Below, in pieces: positions 51,536-60,830 of a DNA stretch of 64,000 nucleotides. The DNA comes from GCA-2706205 sp964215955 (GTDB lineage Bacteria > Bdellovibrionota > Bacteriovoracia > Bacteriovoracales > Bacteriovoracaceae). Both the position numbers and the translations under genes were made by a program. Each line of letters starts with the position of its first letter. Position 1 is the first letter of the stretch. The notes beneath the pieces are model-generated. The model was not told where the DNA came from, did not search any database, and saw only the letters and a list, made by a program, of their open reading frames with translations. Location of the stretch: contig CAXPDR010000031.1 of the NCBI GenBank assembly GCA_964215955.1, positions 138,949 through 202,948 on the forward strand, in the 5' to 3' direction.

Positions 51536-53638
51536 TTGAACTGGATCCTAGGTCTACTTATCGTCGTGTTTTTAACTAGTTGTGGAGAGACATCTACCGA
51601 AGAGTCTTCCTCAAGCGTTATTGACGATAGTCCTTATACAACCAAGAGTCCTGAACTCAACAATGGTGATATCAACTTCGATATTTTAAGTATTATCGCA
51701 GGTTCTCAAACTGCTTCTGGCGCAGAACTTCTAGAGATCTCAAGTGGTTCTGCAAGTAATTATATTTTTAGCTTAAGCAATGCTCCTAGCTTCTTTTCGG
51801 TTAATGCAGGATCTGGAGAATTAACTTTTACTGATAACGATGCAGCTGCAGGTTTATATGATGGAATCATTTTAAAAGCAGTTAGTATTATTGATAGTAG
51901 TATTAAGCAAAAAGAATTTAGTATTGGAGTTAATGGCGATCCTTTAAGAGCCTATGCTTGGCACCTGGAAAATACTGGGCAAAAATCTTTCTCTTATACG
52001 ACCGCCGATACTGGGCAAACTTGTGATAGTCAGGTTGATGGCGAAGGGGATGATAAAGCCTGTGACAATTTAAACTTAGGCTCAGTATATTTACAAGGTA
52101 TCACTGGGAAAAATATTAGAATTGCCATCAGTGATAGTGGGGTTGAATTAGCCCATGATGATTTAGCGGCCAATACTTTATCTGGTGAACATCGAGATTA
52201 TTCATTAAACAGGCCTTATACAGGAGATCCTGTCCCGACTTCCCCCCATGGAACAGCCGTTTCAGGAATCATAAGTGCTGTCGGATGGAACAATTTTGGT
52301 TCTATGGGTGTAGCTCCTGGATCAAAATTTGGTGCATTTCAGTTTTTAGAATCTGTTCAAGATACAGATATTCTTATCTCTCAAGCCAGTGGAAATTTTA
52401 GAATATTTAATTATTCATATGGAGATGAAATTTACCAGGATACAGTAAGTGATTCTGATTATATTGATCATATTAAATATCAAACAATTTCAGATGATAA
52501 GATTTTTATCAAGGCTTCAGGTAATGAGTTTTTGTTAGCGCAAGATGGGATATGTACTTCGCATAATGCGAATTATCCCTTTGAAAATGAATCACCTTAT
52601 ATGCTCATTGTTGGCGCACTAAGTTCTCAAAGTTCATCGGTTTCTAAACCTAGCTTTATTAAGGCCACTTACTCAAACTCTGGATCAAATCTATGGGTCT
52701 CAGCACCAGGTGGTGATGATGCTAGATTAGCACCAGCTATTTTGACAACTGATTTACCCACGTGTTTAAGGGGAGATTCAAGGTCTGTAACCGGTTTACC
52801 TAATAGTTTTGAGGATGGGAGTCATAGTTTGAATAGAGATTGTCATTATACATCTGCGATGAATGGGACAAGTTCTGCAACTCCGATAGTTACTGGTGTT
52901 GTCGCCTTGTTACTCGAAGCTGAACCAGGTCTTAAAATGCGAGATGTTAAAAATATATTGGCGAGAACATCTAAAATAGTTAATGGTGATCACGCTAATA
53001 ATTGGTTTGGTAAAACTCATCCTGAAAATGCATTTGATAGCGTTTATAATTGTGTTGATTTGGATTTATCAGGTCATGAATATGAGCAAGGCTGGGTTCA
53101 AAATAATGCAGGTTTTTGGTTTAACAATTTTTATGGGTTTGGGATGGTTGATGCTAACGCAGCGGTAGCGCTTGCTAAATCATATGATTGGCCAATGGGA
53201 ACATTAGTTGAACAAAATCAAAGTTTTAATAAAAGTAAATACTCAAGTGGAACAGTAAATCAATCTATTCCTGATGCCAATAAAGATGGACGAACAAATA
53301 GTATTACAATAGCTGGTGCAGATGACTTAACCGTTGAATCAGTTCAAGTAAGAGTTAATGTGTCCCATGGACAATCTGGCCAAGTTGGAATTGAACTCAC
53401 AAGTCCACATGGCACCAAAAGTATTTTGGCCAATATTAACAATAGTTTTTTATTATTGGATAAAGATAAAGATGGTACAATTGATGGCGATAGTAATTTA
53501 AGTAATTTTGTTTTAACTTCCAATGCTTTCTATGGAGAGAGCTCTGCAGGTAGTTGGACCATTAAATTAATTGATGGTAAATCTGGAACTACTGGTTCGT
53601 TAGTGAAGTGGGACATAAATATACTTGGTCATAATTAA
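51536..53638 (+). CDS. Kexin-like subtilase lipoprotein (S8) with P domain
   Basis: A 700-residue lipoprotein starting at TTG 51536, because AAAGGAG lies just upstream; GTG 51521 would put that site inside the gene. The lipobox is LTSC. After a cadherin-like segment (about residues 35-135) comes an S8 domain with Asp200 (SDSGVE), His238 (PHGTAVSG) and Ser446 (NGTSSATP). The C-terminal 120 residues are a P/homo-B domain (VRVNVSHGQSGQVGIELTSP), as in kexin and furin. It is surface-anchored and probably cleaves at specific basic sites. It is followed by an EamA transporter gene 9 bases on. Confidence 0.9.
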   Translation: MNWILGLLIVVFLTSCGETSTEESSSSVIDDSPYTTKSPELNNGDINFDILSIIAGSQTASGAELLEISSGSASNYIFSLSNAPSFFSVNAGSGELTFTDNDAAAGLYDGIILKAVSIIDSSIKQKEFSIGVNGDPLRAYAWHLENTGQKSFSYTTADTGQTCDSQVDGEGDDKACDNLNLGSVYLQGITGKNIRIAISDSGVELAHDDLAANTLSGEHRDYSLNRPYTGDPVPTSPHGTAVSGIISAVGWNNFGSMGVAPGSKFGAFQFLESVQDTDILISQASGNFRIFNYSYGDEIYQDTVSDSDYIDHIKYQTISDDKIFIKASGNEFLLAQDGICTSHNANYPFENESPYMLIVGALSSQSSSVSKPSFIKATYSNSGSNLWVSAPGGDDARLAPAILTTDLPTCLRGDSRSVTGLPNSFEDGSHSLNRDCHYTSAMNGTSSATPIVTGVVALLLEAEPGLKMRDVKNILARTSKIVNGDHANNWFGKTHPENAFDSVYNCVDLDLSGHEYEQGWVQNNAGFWFNNFYGFGMVDANAAVALAKSYDWPMGTLVEQNQSFNKSKYSSGTVNQSIPDANKDGRTNSITIAGADDLTVESVQVRVNVSHGQSGQVGIELTSPHGTKSILANINNSFLLLDKDKDGTIDGDSNLSNFVLTSNAFYGESSAGSWTIKLIDGKSGTTGSLVKWDINILGHN

Positions 53639-53647
53639 GGATGAATT

Positions 53648-54544
53648 TTGACTGATAATAATGAAAAAACAAAGAGTTCAACAGTTATAGGCGTGCTTAT
53701 TCTCATTCAGATTCTGTTTGGGATAAACTTTCCTGCCAGTAAAGTTATTGTAGGTAAAATGGACCCAATCCTATGGTCCAATATAAGGTTTATTCTTGCA
53801 GGTGTAGGAATGTTAATCTTTACGCTTCTCATAAAAAAGCCACACCCAAAACCTAATAAAGAATTTTTTGTTCCTGTGATAATACTTAGTATTTTAGGAA
53901 TGGCCTTAGGACAGGGGCTATTTCTTATTGGTTTAAAGTATACAACTTCAATTAACTCCGCAATTTTGATTACCTGTATTCCTATCTTAACTCTATTTAT
54001 TGTTGTTGTGCGAAGACAAGAAGAATTAACTTTTAATAAACTTATTGGTTTTATTATGTCTTTTATGGGCGTTATTCTCATGAGAGATATTTCGAGCTTC
54101 CAATTAGGAAATGATACTCTTTTAGGTGATTTATTAGTATTTTCTGCTGCGTTTTGTTTTGCCATGTATTTAAGTTTTGGAAAAAAGTTTTTTATGAAAT
54201 TTGATAATATGTGGTCTACAACCTATATGTTTTTCATATCTGGTATAGCTATGGCGCTCTTTAATTTTAATAAATTTCATCAAGTTGGCTCTGTTAGTGG
54301 TGATGGTCTATTTCTGGCCTGTGCAGGATTCTCTATTATTGGTGCAACTTTACTAACTTACTTTTTAAATAATTGGGCTTTAAGGCGCGCTCCATCCGGA
54401 AGTGTTGCCATTTTTATTTATTTGCAACCTGTTGTTGCTGGTCTTATTGGTTATTTCTTTCTCAATGAGATTATCACAACGAGAACTATCGTTTGTTCGA
54501 TTTTGATTTTATCTGGATTATTATTTTCGATTAGGAAAAAATAA
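53648..54544 (+). CDS. EamA/DMT-family transporter
   Basis: A 298-residue protein with ten hydrophobic helices and two EamA repeats. It starts at TTG 53648, after AAGGAT. Signature stretches are LIQILFGINFPASKVIVGKM and GSVAIFIYLQPVVAGLIGYF. The substrate is unknown. It follows the kexin-like gene by 9 bases and ends 2 bases from the convergent 54547 gene. Confidence 0.85.
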   Translation: MTDNNEKTKSSTVIGVLILIQILFGINFPASKVIVGKMDPILWSNIRFILAGVGMLIFTLLIKKPHPKPNKEFFVPVIILSILGMALGQGLFLIGLKYTTSINSAILITCIPILTLFIVVVRRQEELTFNKLIGFIMSFMGVILMRDISSFQLGNDTLLGDLLVFSAAFCFAMYLSFGKKFFMKFDNMWSTTYMFFISGIAMALFNFNKFHQVGSVSGDGLFLACAGFSIIGATLLTYFLNNWALRRAPSGSVAIFIYLQPVVAGLIGYFFLNEIITTRTIVCSILILSGLLFSIRKK

Positions 54545-54546
54545 AT

Positions 54547-55812
54547 TTATAAAAAACCTCTAAATGGGAAACCTACAGATACTCCCCAGGTTCTTGCCTC
54601 AAATTCATCCTTTCCCCAAGTAATAAGGTTAAGCTCCCAAAAGTAATTCTTTCCCCAACGTATCCAGATATTTTCATAATCGATGGATTCGGATGTACTT
54701 AAAAAAAGACCACCTGATATAATGTAATTTGGAATGTCAAAAGCATGCCTGTACATAAATTCAATTCCTTGAGGAAAAATTGGCTCACTTACTTCTGTTT
54801 CATTTTCATCAAATTTAAAATATAAGTATTGAACACCAAGTAAGGTTGTAAAATACAATCGATTGTCCAGTGAATGACCGAAGTCGGAACCTAAATAAAT
54901 TCCTGCATTATTAAAGACTGACTCTTGAAAAATAGCGGCATCAAATCCTCTAATTGAAGTCGTTTCAGAGATCTTATAGTTTAAGTAAAAGAAAAGAGCA
55001 GGTGCAATATCTGTTTTTTTAACACTTTTAGTATTTTTATCGTCTTCTATTTTTGTATGTAAGGCGTAAGGGCCATAACCGTAAGCCGTAAATAGTCGGT
55101 GAAGCCTCTTGGGAATTTTTGCTTTAATTGTGATATCTTTTACTTTATTGGTATAAACGTTTTTAACTTTTACCGTAATTGGTCTTTGGTTTAAAAAGGC
55201 TGCGTGATAGGGGACGGGATCATCTGCTAAAATTTGTAGCTCAGGAGAAATCCATTGAACTTCCAACATAGGCTTTTCTTTACCAAAGTTTCCGATCCTA
55301 CGAGTTTTACATCCAATTGATAAATGTTCATTTTCTAGGCCAGAAATTTCTATTGAATTTCTTGAACATGTATAATCTATAAGCAGTTTTTGTTTTTTGT
55401 GCTCCCTAAACTTAATGTATATTGTGGCAACTATTTTATTATTTTTTTTGATAAGAAGTTTATCTTTTTCAAAAAGGGAGTAGTATAATTCAGCATAAGA
55501 ATTTTTCTTATTTTGTTGAAAGTTATAAATCGCTGATTTGTAGTTAATATGAAAGTGTGACTCAGGACTATTGACTTTAATTTTTAGTCTAACTCTAGGT
55601 AAGAGGAAAGTCTCATTTACTCTTACCCATTCAAAAGAAGACCTTTCAACTATTGCTCTAACCTTATAATCACTCTCATTTTCTATGATAATTTTGGTAT
55701 CTTTATGGTTAAATAAAATTCTATTCTGTCCTAAAGGAGAGTTTTTAATATCGATTGCTGAAAAGCAAAATGTAGGGAGAATGAGTAGAATAAAACTAAA
55801 TTGCTTTAACAC
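54547..55812 (-). CDS. Exported protein with likely outer-membrane beta-barrel end
   Basis: A 421-residue protein with signal peptide MLKQFSFILLILPTFCFSA. The first 230 residues are beta-rich and soluble. The last 180 alternate aromatic and polar residues (LYFTTLLGVQYLYFKF, WIRWGKNYFWELNLITWG) and end in FRGFL, typical of outer-membrane barrels. Function unknown. The start lies inside the 3' end of the REC-CheX gene (17-base overlap), so the two are translated together and may act in one signalling path. Confidence 0.7.
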   Translation of the reverse strand: MLKQFSFILLILPTFCFSAIDIKNSPLGQNRILFNHKDTKIIIENESDYKVRAIVERSSFEWVRVNETFLLPRVRLKIKVNSPESHFHINYKSAIYNFQQNKKNSYAELYYSLFEKDKLLIKKNNKIVATIYIKFREHKKQKLLIDYTCSRNSIEISGLENEHLSIGCKTRRIGNFGKEKPMLEVQWISPELQILADDPVPYHAAFLNQRPITVKVKNVYTNKVKDITIKAKIPKRLHRLFTAYGYGPYALHTKIEDDKNTKSVKKTDIAPALFFYLNYKISETTSIRGFDAAIFQESVFNNAGIYLGSDFGHSLDNRLYFTTLLGVQYLYFKFDENETEVSEPIFPQGIEFMYRHAFDIPNYIISGGLFLSTSESIDYENIWIRWGKNYFWELNLITWGKDEFEARTWGVSVGFPFRGFL

Positions 55813-56659
55813 AGATTTGCATCCAGAATTTTCCTAAATCGGATCGGAAAGGAACCAATAAAACAGGAATTTTTGAGTTTTGATAAATTTTGTGGCCTCT
55901 CCCTCTCATTACTGATGGAATTGCTCGGTCTAGGCTGTAACCTCTTTGATTCAATACTGCCTTGGTTTGGCCAAATATGATATTAATAATTTCGGCAGCA
56001 CCATCTTGGTTATCAAGGTCAATTTCTCCTATATTTTCTTCAAGCATTTTACTAATAATTACTTTGTACACATCATTATGAAATGTAATGGCAATAGAGC
56101 CACTAAAATAGGGGGACTTAATAGCAAGGGTTCCTGAAATATCGACATCTAAGACTTCATCACCAAGGAGATAGGGTTTTTGTGCTTCAATATCTTTGAC
56201 ACCACAAAGACCATTAAGAGTCTTCATCGATGAATCAATAAAAGGATTTATAAAATCAACATCTAATTTAAACTTCTTCTTTTTTGGATCAAGTGCCGCC
56301 ATTTCTAATATTTTATTAGATAGGTCTTGATAACTTTGGGGCTTTAGCATGAAGTCTATAAATTTAATACCTCTTGTTTGAACTTTAGAAGTTTCGATAT
56401 CTTTGGTGTAGATGATAACAGGTGAAAGCATATTGTGAGTACTTTCTCTTAAGGCATTAATTAATTGAGTTCCCGCTAATTTAGGGACTGTAAAATCAGT
56501 AACAATAACATCAAATTTTTGATTCCTCGTTTTTTGGTAGGCTTGAACTCCATCTGAAGCTGAAACAATAATCATCTGAGTTAGATCTTCTAACTCGCTA
56601 ACTAACTGTTGTCTTAACTCTTCATCTTGCTCAACTATGAGTAAGTATTTTCTCGCCAT
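55796..56659 (-). CDS. Response regulator with CheX-like phosphatase domain (REC-CheX)
   Basis: A 287-residue protein. The receiver domain (about residues 4-122) has the acidic residues of VEQDEE, phospho-acceptor Asp55 (VTDFTVP), the Thr of IIYTKD and the Lys of FMLKPQ. From about residue 130 a CheX/CheC-like domain follows with an intact phosphatase motif: Glu223-x-x-Asn226 in DGAAEIIN and Pro248 22 residues on. It could remove phosphate from CheY-type regulators when its own receiver is phosphorylated. No chemotaxis genes are beside it. It overlaps the barrel gene downstream by 17 bases. Confidence 0.85.
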   Translation of the reverse strand: MARKYLLIVEQDEELRQQLVSELEDLTQMIIVSASDGVQAYQKTRNQKFDVIVTDFTVPKLAGTQLINALRESTHNMLSPVIIYTKDIETSKVQTRGIKFIDFMLKPQSYQDLSNKILEMAALDPKKKKFKLDVDFINPFIDSSMKTLNGLCGVKDIEAQKPYLLGDEVLDVDISGTLAIKSPYFSGSIAITFHNDVYKVIISKMLEENIGEIDLDNQDGAAEIINIIFGQTKAVLNQRGYSLDRAIPSVMRGRGHKIYQNSKIPVLLVPFRSDLGKFWMQICVKAI

Positions 56660-56743
56660 TACTAATTTACCTTTTAATTAATTATAAACAAATTTTTGAA
56701 TTTGAATATCATAAAAGCTTGGTTTTTATTGACGCCCTGTGAA

Positions 56744-58243
56744 TTAAATTAATTCAATTTTTACTATTAATTTTTGTCCAGGATATATAAAGCTATTAAC
56801 TTGGTTTAAATTTTTTAGTTCAGAAAGTGAAATACTGTTTTGCTTTGCAATCTGAGTTAAATGATCGCCTTTTTTGACAATATGATAATGAGTCTTATGA
56901 GCCGGAACTTTAAGCTTTTGCCCAATGTAAATCGAAGACTTTCTCATATTATTTAGACCTTTTAGTCTATTCACCTTCGTTTTAAATATTGATGCAATTT
57001 TGTATAGATTATCACCTTTTTTCACTGTGTATGAAGATAGTGTTTTTGAGTGAACCTCTCCAGGGATTCTTATTTTTTGACCTATAAAAATGGTGCTTGA
57101 TCTTAATTTATTTATCTTTTTGATTTGAGTTAATTTTACTCCATATCTTTTTGAAATTGAATAAAGAGATTCATTTTTTCTCACCGTATGATAATTACCA
57201 TCTGCTAAGGCTGATTCTTTGTATACTTTTGGAGTAGGTTTACTTGCTAGAAATTGGTTGATATCACTCTCACTTACCATAGAAGAGTTAGGAATGAATA
57301 CTTCATATCCTTTTCTGCCAAGATAGGGAATATAAGCTCCAAGAATATCATGATTAAGGGACTTTAGTGTTCTAGTTGAAACTCCTAATTTTCGAGCAAG
57401 TTTAGAGACTTTTATTGAATTTTTTATTTTAACTGATTTTGTGTGGGCGAAAATATTAGTTCTTGGCTTACCAATTTTTATTCCATATTTTTTAGGGTTT
57501 TCGATTATTTCTTTAACGGCCAAGACCTTAGGGACATAGTGTCTAGTTTCTTTTGGAATAATTTTTCGTTTACTAAGTTCGTAATACTCTCTCGTGTTAG
57601 CACCACGTATTCTTCTAATTATTCCATATTCACCCGCATTATATGCGGCTAGAGCTAATTCCCAACTTCCAAAAATATTATATAAGTCTTGGAAGTAAAG
57701 TGCGGCTGCTTCGGTTGATTTAAAGATATTTTTTCTCTCATCAATACTTGAAGTAACCTTTAGGCCGTATCTTCTTGCAGTACCTTTAATAAATTGCCAA
57801 GGTCCAACCGCTCCAGCATGGGATCTTGCTCGGTTTTGAAAACCACTTTCAACTATCCCGACATAGTATAAATCTGTTGGTAAACCATAATTTGAAAATA
57901 TCTTTTCAACGATAGGTTTATAGGTTTCACCATTTCTTATAAATCGTTCGAGTCCGTCCTTATTCCTTGTTGTATAGTATTTTATCCAAAACTTAACTTT
58001 ATCATTTCTTACAGGCATAAGGAACGTTTCATCTCTTTTGGTGATGTTCTCAGATATAATTGTGGAGTCTAGCTCCCTAGCTTGAGATTCTTTTCTGAAT
58101 TGGTTTATTGTTTGAGATGGAGTTTGAGTTTTGAAAGTGTTTTGGCTTTTAGGTTTTTTGTAGTTATATTTGGGTACAATATTTGCACAACTTGTTAAAA
58201 ATATTGAAATTGGTAAGGCCAGATACACTTTATTTTTTGTCAT
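56744..58243 (-). CDS. mltD: Membrane-bound lytic murein transglycosylase D-like with three LysM domains
   Basis: A 499-residue lipoprotein (lipobox LTSC, Cys19). The SLT catalytic domain (about residues 110-240) has Glu132 in GIVESGFQ, then SHAGAVGPWQFIKGTARRYGL and LALAAYNAGE. Three LysM repeats follow (HTVRKNESLYSISKRYG, YTVKKGDNLYKIAS, HIVKKGDHLTQIAK), each ending in an IGQK or PGQK strand. It cuts peptidoglycan between MurNAc and GlcNAc, forming the anhydro product. In a predator it could remodel its own wall or that of prey; this window cannot tell which. Confidence 0.92.
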   Translation of the reverse strand: MTKNKVYLALPISIFLTSCANIVPKYNYKKPKSQNTFKTQTPSQTINQFRKESQARELDSTIISENITKRDETFLMPVRNDKVKFWIKYYTTRNKDGLERFIRNGETYKPIVEKIFSNYGLPTDLYYVGIVESGFQNRARSHAGAVGPWQFIKGTARRYGLKVTSSIDERKNIFKSTEAAALYFQDLYNIFGSWELALAAYNAGEYGIIRRIRGANTREYYELSKRKIIPKETRHYVPKVLAVKEIIENPKKYGIKIGKPRTNIFAHTKSVKIKNSIKVSKLARKLGVSTRTLKSLNHDILGAYIPYLGRKGYEVFIPNSSMVSESDINQFLASKPTPKVYKESALADGNYHTVRKNESLYSISKRYGVKLTQIKKINKLRSSTIFIGQKIRIPGEVHSKTLSSYTVKKGDNLYKIASIFKTKVNRLKGLNNMRKSSIYIGQKLKVPAHKTHYHIVKKGDHLTQIAKQNSISLSELKNLNQVNSFIYPGQKLIVKIELI

Positions 58244-58383
58244 TCAATTCTCCAAAATTATATATACTAATATTTTATCATTTTCCTCTATTGATTTAAT
58301 TCGGAATATTTAACCCAGTGGCCTTCTTTTCAAATCAAACTCTTTAAAATACAATTTTTTAAACTAAAAAAATAAGGAATTGT

Positions 58384-60114
58384 ATGAAATTTGTTAAGTG
58401 TTTTACTTTGGTTTTTCTTGTAAGTTGTACTTCAACCACAAATTTACGCCAAGCAAAGCTTATAAATGGTAAAGAAAGGTCCCAATACGAAGCTTTTGGG
58501 AAAAAATATATAATTAGTACCCAAGGTAGTGCAACCACTAAAGCTGCTCAGTATGCATTTGATCAAGGTGGAAATATTTTTGATGCAGCAACAGCTGCTT
58601 CTTTCGCAATTTCTGTTGAAAGACCACATTCGACAGGGCTTGGAGGTGGTGGATTTATGGTGATTCATCACGCAAATAATAAAACTGAAGAAGCATTCGA
58701 CTTTAGAGAAATGGCACCGAGAATGGCAAATTCCAAAATGTTTCTTGATAAAAATGGTAAACAAATAAAACAATCATCTTTAACGGGAGCACTAGCATCT
58801 GGGACACCCGGTTTGGTAGCAGGTGTGCTAGAAGTTCAAAAGAAATATGGAAAACTACCGCTCAGTACAGTACTTAAACCTGCAATTAATCTGGCCGAAA
58901 ATGGTATGGTTATTTATCCAGCACTAGAAAAAGCCTTAAAAGCAGAAAAAAATAGATTATGTAAATTTCCTGCATCCAAGAGAATATTTCTTAATGATGA
59001 CTGTAGCGAAAAAAAAGCTGGGGAATTATTAATTCAAACGGATCTGGCAAATACTCTTAAAAAGATAGCTAAAAAAGGACGGTCTGGATTTTATGAGGGG
59101 GAAACGGCTAAAAAAATTGTAGCTTCTCAAAAATCTTTAAATGGTCTTATGTCTTTGAATGATCTTAAATATTACAAGGTTAAAACAAGAGAACCCGTAG
59201 TTGGTGAGTATAGGGGATATAAAATTGTCTCGATGCCACCACCAAGTTCCGGGGGAACTCATATCATTCAAATTTTAAATATCTTAGAAAACTTTGATTT
59301 AAAATCTTTTGGTGCCCAAAGCTCAAAGGCCATTCATCTAACTTCAAGTGCAATGCAGATGGCTTTTGCGGATAGAGCTGAATATATGGGAGATAGTGAT
59401 TTTAAAAAGGTTCCTGTTGATACACTGATATCTAAAGATTATGCTAAGGGATTGGCAAATAAAATTAATATTAATAAAGCGCTTTCTAGTAAGAAGTTAC
59501 CTGTTCCTTTTGATAAAATTTTAAAGGAACCAGAACATACGACGCATTTTTCTATTATGGATGGGGAAGGGAATATTGTGACGAGTACCCAAACCATCAA
59601 TGGCTGGTTTGGTTCTGCTGTCGTAGCCGATGGTACAGGTATTGTTATGAATAATGAAATGGATGATTTTGCATCTCATGTTGGAGGAATTAATCTTTTT
59701 GGTGCTATTGGTGGAAGAAATAATCTAGTTGAACCAAGAAAAAGGCCTTTAAGTTCCATGAGTCCGACCATCGTATATAACAAAGATGGGAAACCTTTTA
59801 TGGCCTTGGGGACACCAAGTGGAACACGGATTTTAACCTGTGTGATGCAAACAATGTTAAATGTTTTAGAGTATGAGATGCCATTGTGGGAAGCAGTAAG
59901 TGCTACAAGATATCATCATCAATGGAAACCTGAAGAAATTAGGATTGGACAACCTGGTTTTTCTTCCCAAGTTGAAGCGGAACTTAAGGCCATGGGCCAT
60001 AAAATAAATTATAAAAATCTTGGCTGTAAAATCCAGGCCGTAATGAGATATCCAGATGGTAGACTTCATGGTGTATCTGACCCAAGAGAGGAAGGGATGA
60101 GCTTTGGGATATGA
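58384..60114 (+). CDS. ggt: Gamma-glutamyltransferase (lipoprotein form)
   Basis: A 576-residue N-terminal nucleophile hydrolase. The signal ends in VSCTS, a lipobox (Cys15), so the enzyme may be lipid-anchored. GLGGGGFMVIHH is a family signature. Autocleavage is expected before Thr386 in EHTTHFS, giving the two subunits. PLSSMSPTIVY and LGTPSGTRI are substrate-pocket motifs. It hydrolyses glutathione and other gamma-glutamyl peptides outside the cytoplasm. It is followed 3 bases later by a pentapeptide-repeat gene. Confidence 0.95.
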   Translation: MKFVKCFTLVFLVSCTSTTNLRQAKLINGKERSQYEAFGKKYIISTQGSATTKAAQYAFDQGGNIFDAATAASFAISVERPHSTGLGGGGFMVIHHANNKTEEAFDFREMAPRMANSKMFLDKNGKQIKQSSLTGALASGTPGLVAGVLEVQKKYGKLPLSTVLKPAINLAENGMVIYPALEKALKAEKNRLCKFPASKRIFLNDDCSEKKAGELLIQTDLANTLKKIAKKGRSGFYEGETAKKIVASQKSLNGLMSLNDLKYYKVKTREPVVGEYRGYKIVSMPPPSSGGTHIIQILNILENFDLKSFGAQSSKAIHLTSSAMQMAFADRAEYMGDSDFKKVPVDTLISKDYAKGLANKININKALSSKKLPVPFDKILKEPEHTTHFSIMDGEGNIVTSTQTINGWFGSAVVADGTGIVMNNEMDDFASHVGGINLFGAIGGRNNLVEPRKRPLSSMSPTIVYNKDGKPFMALGTPSGTRILTCVMQTMLNVLEYEMPLWEAVSATRYHHQWKPEEIRIGQPGFSSQVEAELKAMGHKINYKNLGCKIQAVMRYPDGRLHGVSDPREEGMSFGI

Positions 60115-60117
60115 TTT

Positions 60118-60675
60118 ATGACTTATTTCGAGGATGAATCCTTTTTGGAAGTTGGTCCAGATACCTTTGAAAATACAGAGTTTCTAGGGTGTTTTTTTGA
60201 AAATATTGATGCAACAGAAAATTCATTTAGAAATTCAAAATTCTTAGAGTGTGAATTTAAAAACTGTAATTTAAGCAATATAAGTACTACCAATTCAAGT
60301 CTTCGAGATGTAAAATTTCAAAATTGTAAAATTATAGGAGTAAACTGGAGTGCTAGTAATATTTTAAGTGATTTATTTTTTGAGGAAAGTAAATTAGACT
60401 TCTGTGTGTTCCAAGATATGAAACTTTTTGGAATTGAATTTCATAACTCATCTCTTTCTGATGTAGACTTCTCTCAATCTGATTTGGAAAAAGCTCAAAT
60501 TATAAATTGTGAGCTGGGGGGAGCCTTGTTTAATAGCGTTAGGCTAGTAAATGCCAACTTATCAAATTCATATAATTATAATATTGATCCTAGATTTACT
60601 AAGGTTAAAGGAACAAAGTTTAGTGCTCCAGAAGTTATGTCCCTGCTTAAAGCATTTGAAATTAAAATTGAATAG
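60118..60675 (+). CDS. Pentapeptide-repeat protein
   Basis: A 185-residue protein of tandem pentapeptide repeats with the A(D/N)LxN-like pattern (FENTEFLGCFFEN, SFRNSKFLECEFKNCNLSN, DFSQSDLEKAQIINCELGG, ALFNSVRLVNANLSN). This gives a right-handed beta helix, as in Qnr and McbG proteins that bind DNA gyrase. No signal peptide. It starts 3 bases after ggt, so it is co-transcribed. A gyrase role is only one possibility. Confidence 0.88.
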   Translation: MTYFEDESFLEVGPDTFENTEFLGCFFENIDATENSFRNSKFLECEFKNCNLSNISTTNSSLRDVKFQNCKIIGVNWSASNILSDLFFEESKLDFCVFQDMKLFGIEFHNSSLSDVDFSQSDLEKAQIINCELGGALFNSVRLVNANLSNSYNYNIDPRFTKVKGTKFSAPEVMSLLKAFEIKIE

Positions 60676-60830
60676 TCTTTCTAAGTACCTAAAATAACAT
60701 TGTTATCCCCCTGAAAGTTGTTTAGAATTTTTACACTAATTTACTTTTTTACTGTGGACAGTTCTTTGTCAACGTTTAAAGTTCTGTGTTTCTATATGAT
60801 TTTCTTACCAAAACGAATAAGGAGAAATAT

